NCBI RefSeq assembly: GCF_024124905.1
Contig: NZ_JAMXST010000003.1
Span: forward strand, 682,001-746,000
Direction of reading: 5' to 3'
Source: Cellulosimicrobium cellulans
Lineage (GTDB): Bacteria > Actinomycetota > Actinomycetes > Actinomycetales > Cellulomonadaceae
DNA length: 64,000 nt
The position numbers and the translations under genes were made by a program. Below the pieces are notes generated by a model. The model was not told where the DNA came from, did not search any database, and saw only the letters and a list, made by a program, of their open reading frames with translations. Positions within the stretch are counted from its first letter, which is position 1. Each line of letters begins with the position of its first letter. Below are positions 10,528 through 18,157 of the stretch, piece by piece.

Positions 10528-10546
10528 CCAGGTGAGGCTTGCCTAT
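10528..10546 (-). promoter_or_regulatory. DtxR/IdeR-type iron box upstream of hmuO
   Basis: The minus strand reads ATAGGCAAGCCTCACCTGG, about 12 of 19 matches to the iron-box consensus. It overlaps the last codon and stop of the upstream MFS gene and lies about 80 bp before the hmuO start. Confidence 0.62.
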
Positions 10547-11844
10547 CCTCGGTCCGGGATCTGGTCGACGTCCTCCGGGTCGGGGAGCCCCGCGAGGAAC
10601 CGGAAACCCAGGAGTGCGACCAGCGTGCCGAGCCCGCCGCCGACGACGAGCGGCGTGGTCAGGTCCGCCCGGGCGAGGAGACCGCCGAGGAAGGACCCGA
10701 GCGGCATGGCGCCCCACAGGAGCGTGCGCCACGTGCCGTGCACGCGGCCGAGCAGGCGGCCGGGGATCATCGCCTGCCGTAGCGACATGACGAGCACGTT
10801 CCAGACCGTCACCGCGCCGAACCCCACCGCGAGCAGCACGGCCGCGACGGCGACGCCGCCGCCCGGCAGGTGCGGCACGACCCCGAGGAGGACGAGGGCC
10901 ACGGGCGTCACGAGGTTCGCGACGGCGATGGTCCGCCCGGTCCCGAAGCGCTCCTTGGCGGGGTTCGCGAGCGCCGCCGCGACGAGCGACCCTCCGGCCC
11001 CGACGAGTAGGAACGTCCCGTACCAGGCCTCCGGGACGCCGAGCACGTCGAGGACGTAGAGCACGGTCGTCGCGGTCGCGGCCGAGAAGCAGAGCCCGAC
11101 GACGACGGACAGGACCCACAGGGGTCGCAGCGTCGGGTGCGCCCACAGGTAGCGGAAGCCGTCCCCGAGCTGGCGGAACCAGGGCGGAGCGGGCTCTGCG
11201 CCCGCGTCGGCCGGGGCGCGGTGCTCGCCCGCCGCGACGGCGGGCAGGAACAGCGCGAGCGCGCCCGCGACGGCGTACGCGGCGGCGCCCGTGCCGAGGG
11301 GCACGACGACGGCGACCGCGAAGAGCGCCGACGTGAGCGGTGCCGAGAGGAAGTTCTGGACGGTGATCTCGCCCGCCTCGATGCGCGAGTTGGCGCGCGG
11401 CAGGTCGGCGGGCCGCACGATCGAGGGCAGCACCGCGCGGATCGCGCCGTCGTACACGGTCTCCAGCGCGCCGTAGAGGAACACGACGGCGTACAGCCAC
11501 CAGATCGTCAGCGTGCCCGTCGCGGCGAGGGCGACGAGCCCGAGGGCGAGCAGCGTGCGGGCACCGTTCGCGAGCGCGAGCGCGTGCCGACGGTCGACGC
11601 GGTCGAGGAGGACCCCGGCGGGGATGGCGAAGAACAGCCACGGCAGGAGCGAGACGGCGGCGATGCCGGAGACGAGGAACGGGTCGTCGGTGAGGCGCGC
11701 GGCGAGCAGCGGCGACGCGACGCGCGCGATGCCGTCACCCAGGCTGGAGCTGAGGTTCGCGGTGAAGACGTTGCGGAACGGCGCGCCGAGCCCGGCGCGC
11801 GCCCGGGCGGGGGCGTCGGGGAGCCTGCGGCGGCGGGTCGGCAC
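10543..11844 (-). CDS. MFS transporter (enterobactin exporter-like, MFS_3)
   Basis: 433-residue major-facilitator protein with about twelve transmembrane helices. The N-terminus FRNVFTANLSSSLGDGIARVASPLLAARLT and the motif FAIPAGVLLDRVDRRHALALAN (about residues 70-95) place it in the EntS/MFS_3 type of drug or siderophore exporters. GTG 11844 is chosen because TAGCCT lies exactly 6 nt upstream, a leaderless promoter. It sits downstream of a TetR gene on the same strand (103 bp gap), so it may be that regulator's target. The location next to hmuO and an iron box allows a link to iron or heme, but substrate is unknown. Confidence 0.82.
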   Translation of the reverse strand: MPTRRRRLPDAPARARAGLGAPFRNVFTANLSSSLGDGIARVASPLLAARLTDDPFLVSGIAAVSLLPWLFFAIPAGVLLDRVDRRHALALANGARTLLALGLVALAATGTLTIWWLYAVVFLYGALETVYDGAIRAVLPSIVRPADLPRANSRIEAGEITVQNFLSAPLTSALFAVAVVVPLGTGAAAYAVAGALALFLPAVAAGEHRAPADAGAEPAPPWFRQLGDGFRYLWAHPTLRPLWVLSVVVGLCFSAATATTVLYVLDVLGVPEAWYGTFLLVGAGGSLVAAALANPAKERFGTGRTIAVANLVTPVALVLLGVVPHLPGGGVAVAAVLLAVGFGAVTVWNVLVMSLRQAMIPGRLLGRVHGTWRTLLWGAMPLGSFLGGLLARADLTTPLVVGGGLGTLVALLGFRFLAGLPDPEDVDQIPDRG

Positions 11845-11947
11845 CCCCCGAGGCTAAGCGACCGTTGCCGGGGGCATCACCGACCCTCCGGTCGGTTCTG
11901 CGCGCAGCAGAGGGCGCGGCCGCTGGTGTCCGTGCGCGGGCGCAGCG

Positions 11948-12562
11948 TCAGCGCGAGAGCGCGGGTGAGGTCGCGTCGGCCCCGACGGCACGCAGCACGA
12001 AGGCCTCGGTCGCCTCGATCGCCTGCTCGCGCGCGGCCGGGTCGTCGGGGACGAGCCGACCGGACAGGCACGCGTTGACGAGCTGCACGGTGGTGTCGAT
12101 GTCCTGCTCGGGAAACTCCCCGACCTCGATGCCCGACGCCACGATGCGGCGCAGGATCGTCTCGACGAGCTCGGCGTGCTCGCGCAGGCGCTGGCGCGTC
12201 GTGCGCGACAGCACGGTGCGCAGGTCCGGACCGGGGGCGAGGTGGAAGATGCGCTTGAGCTGCGCCTGCTGGCGGATGTAGGTGCGGAGCTGCTCGACCG
12301 GGTCGTCCACGTCCTCCAGCGCCCGCTCGAGCGTCCCGACGTACTGCTCCGTCTCGTGGGTGATGAACCCGAGGAGCAGGGCCTCCTTGTCGGGGAAGTG
12401 GTTGTACACCGCGGTGCGGCCGACGCCCGCGGCGGCGGCGATGTCGGCGAGCGAGATGGCGTCGAAGCCGCGGTCCATCATGAGGGTCGAGAGCGCCGCG
12501 AAGAGCTTCTGCCGGGTCTGGGCGCGGTGCTCGTGGAGGGACCCTCCGATGATCTTGGGCAT
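11948..12562 (-). CDS. TetR-family transcriptional regulator
   Basis: 204 residues with a typical N-terminal TetR DNA-binding domain: TRQKLFAALSTLMMDRGFDA then ISLADIAAAAGVGRTAVYNHFPDKEALL (about residues 14-60). The C-terminal ligand domain is helical and unassigned. ATG 12562 follows a TATGAT -10 by 6 nt, so the mRNA is leaderless. A palindrome CTGACA-N14-TGTCAG covers this promoter, pointing to autorepression. The MFS exporter gene follows in the same direction and is the natural candidate target. Confidence 0.88.
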   Translation of the reverse strand: MPKIIGGSLHEHRAQTRQKLFAALSTLMMDRGFDAISLADIAAAAGVGRTAVYNHFPDKEALLLGFITHETEQYVGTLERALEDVDDPVEQLRTYIRQQAQLKRIFHLAPGPDLRTVLSRTTRQRLREHAELVETILRRIVASGIEVGEFPEQDIDTTVQLVNACLSGRLVPDDPAAREQAIEATEAFVLRAVGADATSPALSR

Positions 12563-12563
12563 G

Positions 12564-12589
12564 CTGACATCATAGGGAGGTCGTGTCAG
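12564..12589. promoter_or_regulatory. Probable TetR operator overlapping its own promoter
   Basis: Inverted repeat CTGACA (12564-12569) and TGTCAG (12584-12589) with 14 bp between. The -10 element (ATCATA on the plus strand, 12569-12574) lies between the arms, so binding would block transcription of the TetR gene. Confidence 0.55.
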
Positions 12590-12610
12590 AACGCTAATCG
12601 GCTCCTCCGT

Positions 12611-12665
12611 GCCGCAACCGTGCCGCAACCGGGCCGGAACCGGGCCGCAGCCGGGCCGCAGCCGG
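12611..12665 (+). repeat. Five tandem copies of an 11-bp repeat
   Basis: GCCGCAACCGT, GCCGCAACCGG, GCCGGAACCGG, GCCGCAGCCGG, GCCGCAGCCGG in direct succession. They fill the divergent intergenic region between the TetR gene and the DinB-fold gene, just upstream of the latter's promoter. Confidence 0.85.
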
Positions 12666-12704
12666 GCCTCCCGGGCGCGCCCCGACGTCTGGCACACTGC
12701 CGCC

Positions 12705-13280
12705 ATGGACACGACCGCGGCGCCCGACGGCGTCCCCGCCAGCGCCCCGGACCCGGACTTCCCGCCCGTCCCCGCGGACACCAAGGACTGGACGTGGGTC
12801 ATGGAGCGGCCGTGCCCGGAGTGCGGGTTCGTGGCGGCCGAAGTGTCGCCCGACCGCGTGGGGGCCGCGGTGCGCGACGCGATCCCGCGCTACGTCGGCG
12901 CGCTGGGCCGCGAGGACGTGCGCGTCCGCCCCGACGCCACGACCTGGTCCGTGCTGGAGTACGCCGCGCACGTCCGCGACGTCTTCTCCGTCTTCGACGT
13001 GCGCGTGCAGTCGATGGTCGAGGGCGACGACCCGCAGTTCGCGAACTGGGACCAGGACGCCACGGCGGTCGAGCAGGACTACGCGCACCAGGACCCGGCG
13101 ACCGTGGCGCGCGAGCTCGAGATCGCGGGCGACCGGGTCGCGGGCCGGTTCGACGCGCTCGTCCCGGAGCAGTGGGAGCGTCCCGGACGGCGCTCGAACG
13201 GGTCGGCGTTCACGGTCCGCACCCTCGGCCAGTACTTCGTCCACGACGTCGTCCACCACCTGCACGACGTCGGCGCCTGA
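12705..13280 (+). CDS. DinB-superfamily protein
   Basis: 191-residue soluble protein of the DinB four-helix-bundle superfamily, whose members bind a divalent metal with three histidines; many are thiol-dependent transferases. Candidate ligands are His in VLEYAAHVRDVFSVF and the HDVVHHLHDV cluster at the C-terminus. The N-terminus has an additional CPECGF motif (about residues 37-42) that could hold zinc or be redox-active. ATG 12705 is the first good start; CACACT lies 6 nt upstream. It is divergent from the TetR gene with the 11-bp repeats between. Substrate unknown. Confidence 0.75.
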   Translation: MDTTAAPDGVPASAPDPDFPPVPADTKDWTWVMERPCPECGFVAAEVSPDRVGAAVRDAIPRYVGALGREDVRVRPDATTWSVLEYAAHVRDVFSVFDVRVQSMVEGDDPQFANWDQDATAVEQDYAHQDPATVARELEIAGDRVAGRFDALVPEQWERPGRRSNGSAFTVRTLGQYFVHDVVHHLHDVGA

Positions 13281-13371
13281 CCGGGCGCGGCCCCGGCCCG
13301 CCGCGGCAGGAGAAGCACGGTCGTGACACGGCCGTAACGTCCCGGCATTCCGGACGCCCTACGGTCCGGTC

Positions 13372-14379
13372 ATGGACGCCACCGTCGCCGGTCTCGTGCC
13401 GGACGCGCACGCGGGAGCGCACCTTCTCGCGGTGCCTCGCTCCCGCGGCGCGGCTCGTACGCCCGTGGACACCCTCGCGCGCGCCTGGTTCGCCGACGCG
13501 GCGTGGACGACGCCGCCCGGCGGCGGGGGAGCGACCCGGCCCATGGTGGGGGCGCGGTTCCGCGGCGTGGTGCCCGAGGGCGTGGTGACGCCGGGCGAGC
13601 TCCGGCTCGCCGAGGGCGCGCGCCTCGTCGGACCCTTCCCGCTCACGCCACCGCAGACGCAGGCGCTCGACCTCGCGGGCGGGAGCGCCGAGGCGTTCGC
13701 CCTGCACGTCGACGACCCGGCGCCGCGCGGGGCCCCGGCCCCGCTCGTCGACGACCGCGACGGCCTCGCGCGGGCGTTCGCGGCGGGGCTGCCGCAGGGG
13801 CTCGAGCTCCAGGTGCTGGGCTGGGCGGTCGCGGCGGCCCGGCGCGTCGGGGGCGCGGTCGTCGCGGACGGCCGGACCGTGCTCACGCCCGACCCTGCCT
13901 CGGGGGTCGACCTGACCCTCTACAGCGCCCAGGTCCTCGGCCCCGACGCCGCGCTCGGCGTCCTGCGCACGACGGTCCCGAGCGCGCAGGTCGTCGCGGT
14001 CCACCCCCGCCCGGACGGCCTCGCGGAGTACGTGCTGTCGGGGGACACCCCGTACGACGGCGCGGTCCGGCTGGCCGCGCAGCGCGTGCCGCAGGTGCCG
14101 CTCGCGCTCGGTGCGCTCGACTGGCGCGAGCACGGGCCGCACGCCTACCGCGTCACGTGGGTCCCCCAGGACCCGTACGAGCTCGAGGTCGAGCGGCCGT
14201 CGGGGCTGCACGTCATCGCGCGCTCGCGCGCCCGGGTGCTCGTCGCCCGTCTCGCGGCGATGCTCCAGGGCCGCCTCGCGGGGACGCTCGTCGACGACGG
14301 CGGCTTCGTCGTGCGGGACCTCGACCTCGACGAGCGGCTCACGCCGGCGGCGACGCCGACGACGCAGTTCTGGGTCTGA
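13372..14379 (+). CDS. Hypothetical protein
   Basis: 335 residues, soluble, no signal peptide or membrane helix. I do not recognise a family. The translation has normal actinobacterial composition, good codon bias (GC at third positions), and TACGGT exactly 6 nt before ATG 13372, so it is a real leaderless gene. Recurrent features are many short Val/Leu-rich beta-like stretches (LELQVLGWAVAAARRVGGAV, VLGPDAALGVLRTTVPSAQV, PHAYRVTWVPQDPYELEVER) and a C-terminus ending TPTTQFWV. It stands alone between the DinB-like gene and a long gene-free stretch. Confidence 0.7.
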   Translation: MDATVAGLVPDAHAGAHLLAVPRSRGAARTPVDTLARAWFADAAWTTPPGGGGATRPMVGARFRGVVPEGVVTPGELRLAEGARLVGPFPLTPPQTQALDLAGGSAEAFALHVDDPAPRGAPAPLVDDRDGLARAFAAGLPQGLELQVLGWAVAAARRVGGAVVADGRTVLTPDPASGVDLTLYSAQVLGPDAALGVLRTTVPSAQVVAVHPRPDGLAEYVLSGDTPYDGAVRLAAQRVPQVPLALGALDWREHGPHAYRVTWVPQDPYELEVERPSGLHVIARSRARVLVARLAAMLQGRLAGTLVDDGGFVVRDLDLDERLTPAATPTTQFWV

Positions 14380-14438
14380 GCGACGGCGTGCGCACGAGGC
14401 GCGGGTCGTGGTGGAACCGGGCGTGTCGCCCGCGCGAA

Positions 14439-14505
14439 CTGTCCACAGATTTCGTCCACAGGGTTGTGGGTCCCGTGGGAATCGTGCGGGGCCGCCTGTG
14501 GACGA
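14439..14505. promoter_or_regulatory. Cluster of DnaA-box-like sites
   Basis: Three 9-mers match the actinobacterial DnaA box TTGTCCACA at 8 of 9: CTGTCCACA (14439-14447), TCGTCCACA (14452-14460), and TCGTCCACA on the minus strand (14497-14505). A weaker fourth lies at 14509-14517. No replication genes are nearby, so this is not oriC; it could be a DnaA titration or regulatory site. Confidence 0.45.
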
Positions 14506-14549
14506 ACCTGTGGCCTTCGCGACCGGTCAAATGACATCGGTGGGAACTC

Positions 14550-14933
14550 TTGCAGGGCCTCCGGGTGAGGACTACAAACGTGCTAACGGCCCGGACGGGC
14601 GCAGACGGACGACGGTGTTCCGCACGCAGGGGTCTGACGGCCCCGCCAGGAGCGCACGACGACCGGCGCGCACGCCAGGGCACGGCTGACCGGAGAACGG
14701 TGGACGACCCGCGACCCCCTGCTGCGGGCTGCGCGCGACGGCGCAGGTTCCGACCGGACCCGGAAGGCCGACCGCGATCGGCGTCAGCACGCCTGCCCGG
14801 GCCATCCGGAGCGGGCGTGGGGACGCCGGGCCGCCACGTCGCGAGCGGCGCCCCGACGGGCCACCGGCCCGACCGCCCCGGGGTCGCGCGGACACGGCGA
14901 GGCCCCTCGGAATCCTGCTCCGAGGGGCCTCGC
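14550..14933 (+). ncRNA. Candidate small RNA (promoter-like start to hairpin end)
   Basis: A -35-like TTGCAG and -10-like TACAAA with 17 bp spacing would start a transcript near 14585 that ends at the hairpin 14897-14933, about 350 nt. It matches no RNA family I can recognise (not tmRNA, RNase P, SRP or 6C RNA). It could instead be the untranslated leader of pirin or pure spacer. Low confidence. Confidence 0.2.
14897..14933 (+). terminator. Perfect 15-bp hairpin upstream of pirin gene
   Basis: GCGAGGCCCCTCGGA (14897-14911) pairs perfectly with TCCGAGGGGCCTCGC (14919-14933) over a 7-nt loop. There is no strong U-tract, as usual for high-GC terminators. Confidence 0.65.
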
Positions 14934-15020
14934 TGCCATTCTCTCGCGGGCGTCCCGCGACGCGAAGACCCGTCCGCGGGCCGGTGGGCCGGGTCCGTCC
15001 GCCGCGCCTACGCTCGTGCC

Positions 15021-16100
15021 ATGAGCAACCTCGAGACCCGGCCCGAGGAGCGCGTCTGCTCCGCGGGCGCCCCTGACGGCGTGGCGCCCGCGGTGGAGAT
15101 CCTCGAGCACCGCGACGTCCCGCTCGGGGGCACGCGCGCGATGCGGGTGCGCCGCACGATCCCGCAGCGCGCGCGCTCGCTCGTGGGGGCGTGGTGCTTC
15201 CTCGACCACTACGGGCCGGACCCGCTGCCCGCGATCGGCGACGGCACCGACGGCATGCAGGTCCCGCCGCACCCGCACACCGGCCTGCAGACCGTCACGT
15301 GGTTGTTCGCCGGGGAGATCCTGCACCGGGACGCGGTCGGCTCCCTCCAGACGGTCCGGCCCGGCGAGCTCAACCTCATGACCGCGGGTCGTGGCATCTC
15401 CCACTCGGAGGAGTCGCCGCGCGGCGTCCGCCCGCCGGTCCTGCACGGGGTCCAGCTCTGGGTCGCGCTCCCGGGCGACCGGCTCGACGACCCGCCGGCG
15501 TTCGAGCACCACGCCGACCTGCCGGTCGCGGACGTCGCCGGTGCCCGGGTCCAGGTCTTCCTCGGGAGCCTGCGGGTCGCGGGCGCGGGGCTGCGCTCGC
15601 CCGCGACGACGTACTCGCCCCTCGTCGGGGCGCAGGTGGACCTGGCGGCCGGGGCGCGCGTGACGCTGGACGTCGACCCGGCGTTCGAGCACGGCCTGCT
15701 CGTGGACGACGGGACGGTGCGCCTGGAGGGCGAGGTGGTCCCGCCGTCGTCGCTCGGGTACGTCGCGCCGGGCCGTGCGACGCTCACCGTCGAGGCCGGG
15801 CCGGAGGGCCCCGCGCGGGTCGTGCTCGTGGGCGGCGAGCCGTTCGGCGAGGACATCGTCATGTGGTGGAACTTCGTCGGCCGCTCGCACGACGACGTCG
15901 CGCGCGCCCGCGCCGACTGGCAGGCGCAGCTGGTGGTCACCGGCGGGGAGGGGCCGAACCACGGCGGCACGCGGTACGCCGAGGGCGCGCGCGACGGACG
16001 CTACGGCGAGGTCGTCGGGTACGACGGCGGCCCGCTCCCGGCACCCGCGCTGCCCGACGTCCGCCTGCGGCCCCGCACCCGCCCGGCGGCGCGCCAGTAG
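15021..16100 (+). CDS. Pirin family protein
   Basis: 359-residue bicupin of the pirin family. The N-terminal cupin holds the metal-binding residues in PPHPHTGLQTVTWLFAGEI (two His, about residues 84 and 86) and RGISHSEESP (His and Glu, about 128 and 130). The C-terminal cupin includes VVLVGGEPFGEDIVMWWNFV. Pirins bind iron or nickel; some have quercetinase activity and others regulate redox or central metabolism, so the role here is open. ATG 15021 lies 6 nt after TACGCT, a leaderless start. The next gene follows after 10 bp but appears to have its own leaderless promoter. Confidence 0.9.
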   Translation: MSNLETRPEERVCSAGAPDGVAPAVEILEHRDVPLGGTRAMRVRRTIPQRARSLVGAWCFLDHYGPDPLPAIGDGTDGMQVPPHPHTGLQTVTWLFAGEILHRDAVGSLQTVRPGELNLMTAGRGISHSEESPRGVRPPVLHGVQLWVALPGDRLDDPPAFEHHADLPVADVAGARVQVFLGSLRVAGAGLRSPATTYSPLVGAQVDLAAGARVTLDVDPAFEHGLLVDDGTVRLEGEVVPPSSLGYVAPGRATLTVEAGPEGPARVVLVGGEPFGEDIVMWWNFVGRSHDDVARARADWQAQLVVTGGEGPNHGGTRYAEGARDGRYGEVVGYDGGPLPAPALPDVRLRPRTRPAARQ

Positions 16101-16110
16101 ACTGCCGCGC

Positions 16111-16935
16111 ATGGCCAAGAACTCCACGCCCGACTTCGTGCTGCGCCCGTTCGAGGGGCTCCCCGGCGAGACCGACTGGGTCGCGATGCGCGAGGTCGTG
16201 CCCTCGGCCACCGCGACCGCCCGCACGACCGCGGAGCACGGCGCGCGCGACGTCACCGTCGTGACCGTCCTGCCCGCGGGCTGGGCCGCGCTGCACCGCC
16301 AGGACGGCGCGATCCTCCTCGCGGTCCAGACGCTCGCGGGCTCGGGCGACACGAGCCGCGACCTCGCCGCGGCGCTGCTGGAGGCGATCGACGCCGAGCC
16401 CGGCACGTCCATCGAGATGAGCGCGCTGCCCGACGCCGGCCCGCGCCTGCAGGACGTCCTCGACCTCTCCGTCCCGTTCGACGTCACCGTCCACGACGAC
16501 TTCGCGTTCTGGCTCGACCCCGCCGAGGAGGTCACGCCGGACCTGCGCGCGTCGCTCGACCAGGCGGCCGAGTCGATGGTGCCCACGGTGAAGCTCGACG
16601 CCGTCCCCTCGGCGTACTGGTGCCGCATGTCGCGCGAGTTCCTGCGCTGGGCGCGTCCGGAGCCCGAGGACGCGCTCATCGACGCGATCTCGCGCCTGCA
16701 CGCGCGGCGCGAGTCGGGCCTCGCGGGCGGCAAGTTCGTCGGCGCGTTCCGGTCGAGCGGTGTGCTCGTCCCGGTGTGGGAGCTGCCGCGCGGGACGGAG
16801 GCCGACGAGCTCGAGGGCCCGGTCGCGGAGCTCGACGCGCTCCTCACGGAGGCGCTCGCCGTCACGGAGCCGCTCGACGCGAACGAGCGCCGGGCGCGCG
16901 CGGGGATCGTGTCGCGCCAGGTGACCCTGCGCTGA
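16111..16935 (+). CDS. DUF5926 family protein
   Basis: 274-residue soluble protein of the actinobacterial DUF5926 family. Typical features are the start MAKNSTPDFVLRPFEGLPGETDWVAMREVVPSATATA, the middle HDDFAFWLDPAEEVTPDLRASLDQA, and PSAYWCRMSREFLRWARPEPEDALIDAISRLHA. Function unknown. Some relatives carry an SEC-C zinc motif at the start and are misannotated as SecA; no SEC-C cysteines are seen here. ATG 16111 follows TAGACT by 7 nt. A hairpin terminator at 16967-16996 ends the transcript. Confidence 0.8.
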   Translation: MAKNSTPDFVLRPFEGLPGETDWVAMREVVPSATATARTTAEHGARDVTVVTVLPAGWAALHRQDGAILLAVQTLAGSGDTSRDLAAALLEAIDAEPGTSIEMSALPDAGPRLQDVLDLSVPFDVTVHDDFAFWLDPAEEVTPDLRASLDQAAESMVPTVKLDAVPSAYWCRMSREFLRWARPEPEDALIDAISRLHARRESGLAGGKFVGAFRSSGVLVPVWELPRGTEADELEGPVAELDALLTEALAVTEPLDANERRARAGIVSRQVTLR

Positions 16936-16966
16936 CGCACCCGCTGCCGGCCGGCGGCCCGACGCG

Positions 16967-16996
16967 CAGCCCGCCGACGCCCCTGTCGGCGGGCTG
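16967..16996 (+). terminator. Hairpin terminator after DUF5926 gene
   Basis: CAGCCCGCCGAC (16967-16978) pairs perfectly with GTCGGCGGGCTG (16985-16996), loop of 6 nt. Confidence 0.7.
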
Positions 16997-17123
16997 TCGC
17001 GTCGAGTAGGATCCGGGGGACCTGGGAACGCAGCCCGGTCGTCCTGCGAAGATCCCGAGCGGATCTGCTGGTGGAACGACGACACTTCTGCGGCCAACTC
17101 TTTGCACTACTAGGCTGGACGGC

Positions 17124-18008
17124 GTGAACGCGGACCATCGGTCGACTGAGTCGGGGAACAACACGGGCAGTGCTCCTGCCGGCGCGGCGAGCACGCCGCC
17201 GACGTACCTCTCGGCGTCCGGCACGCGGGCACGCACGCCCCGGCCGACGACCGGCGAGGGCCGGACCGGCCGCGCGGTGCGGCAGCGCGTCGCCGTGATC
17301 ATCCCGGCGAAGGACGAGTCCCGGCGCATCGCCGCGACGGTCCGCGCGGCCAAGGCGATCCCGCACGTCGACCTCGTGCTCGTCGTGGACGACGGGAGCG
17401 AGGACGACACCCAGCACGTCGCGCGCGAGGCCGGCGCGGTCGTGGTGCGCCACTCGCACAACCGCGGCAAGGCCGCGGCCATGGAGACCGGCGCGGCCGT
17501 CGTCGCGATGCGCGACGCCGCCGACCGTCCCCCGCGCCTCCTGCTCTTCATCGACGGCGACCTCGGCGAGACCGCCGTGAACACCGCGCCGCTCGTCGCG
17601 CCCGTGCTCGACGGGTACGCGGACCTCGCGATCGCGCTGCTCCCGCCGCAGCCGGGCGCCGGCGGCCGGGGGATCGTCGTCGGGGCCGCGCGCCGCGCGA
17701 TCCAGTCGCTCACGGGGTGGACCCCGACGCAGCCGCTCTCGGGCATGCGCTGCCTCACGCGCGAGGCGTTCGAGGCCGCGACCCCGCTCGCGCGCGGCTG
17801 GGGCGTGGAGACCGGCATGACGATCGACCTGCTCCGCAAGGGGTACGTCGCCGTCGAGGTGCCGTGCGACCTGCGCCACCGCGCGTCGTCCAACGACCTC
17901 AAGGGCCAGCTCCACCGCGCCGCGCAGTACCGCGACGTGCTCCTGGCCGTGAACGCGCGCAAGATGCGCTCCGCCGTCGACCGGGTGCGGGCCGCCGACC
18001 AGCACTGA
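17124..18008 (+). CDS. GT2-family glycosyltransferase
   Basis: 294-residue GT-A-fold transferase. After a Thr/Pro-rich 50-residue leader come VAVIIPAKDESRRIAATVRAA, the nucleotide-sugar motif VLVVDDGSEDDTQHVAREAGA, HNRGKAAAMETG, and the metal-binding LLLFIDGDLGE (DxD-like). No transmembrane helix follows, so it is a soluble or peripheral enzyme, similar to polyprenyl-phosphate or glucosyl-3-phosphoglycerate-type GT2 enzymes; acceptor unknown. GTG 17124 lies 7 nt after TAGGCT, with TTGCAC upstream. Stands alone with no polysaccharide cluster nearby. Confidence 0.82.
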   Translation: MNADHRSTESGNNTGSAPAGAASTPPTYLSASGTRARTPRPTTGEGRTGRAVRQRVAVIIPAKDESRRIAATVRAAKAIPHVDLVLVVDDGSEDDTQHVAREAGAVVVRHSHNRGKAAAMETGAAVVAMRDAADRPPRLLLFIDGDLGETAVNTAPLVAPVLDGYADLAIALLPPQPGAGGRGIVVGAARRAIQSLTGWTPTQPLSGMRCLTREAFEAATPLARGWGVETGMTIDLLRKGYVAVEVPCDLRHRASSNDLKGQLHRAAQYRDVLLAVNARKMRSAVDRVRAADQH

Positions 18009-18157
18009 GCCCGGCCCGGCCACCGCCCGGCGCGCGGTCCCGTCCCGCGGGTGGCGAGCGTCTCCGGGGGAGCCCACCCTGGGTGGACGGAGCACGGTGT
18101 CGTGCCCGGTGGCTCGCGTCCGCGCGAGGCCGCACCGACGACGACGGGGGCATCGCC

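Larger units (their letters stand above)
14380..15008. other. 640-bp stretch without a protein gene
   Basis: Open frames run through this region but their translations are Arg/Pro/Gly-rich noise with no family resemblance. It contains a cluster of DnaA-box-like 9-mers (14439-14505), a promoter-like pair TTGCAG (14550-14555) and TACAAA (14573-14578) with 17 bp spacing, and a strong terminator-like hairpin at 14897-14933. A noncoding transcript between the last two is possible. Confidence 0.5.

Noticed and set aside
14439-14505. Chromosomal replication origin
   Set aside because: No dnaA, dnaN, parAB, rpmH or AT-rich unwinding region nearby; only three DnaA-like boxes.
14784-18095. 1100-codon frame antisense to pirin, DUF5926 and the glycosyltransferase
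   Set aside because: The plus strand has three recognisable families with good starts, and the antisense translation matches none.
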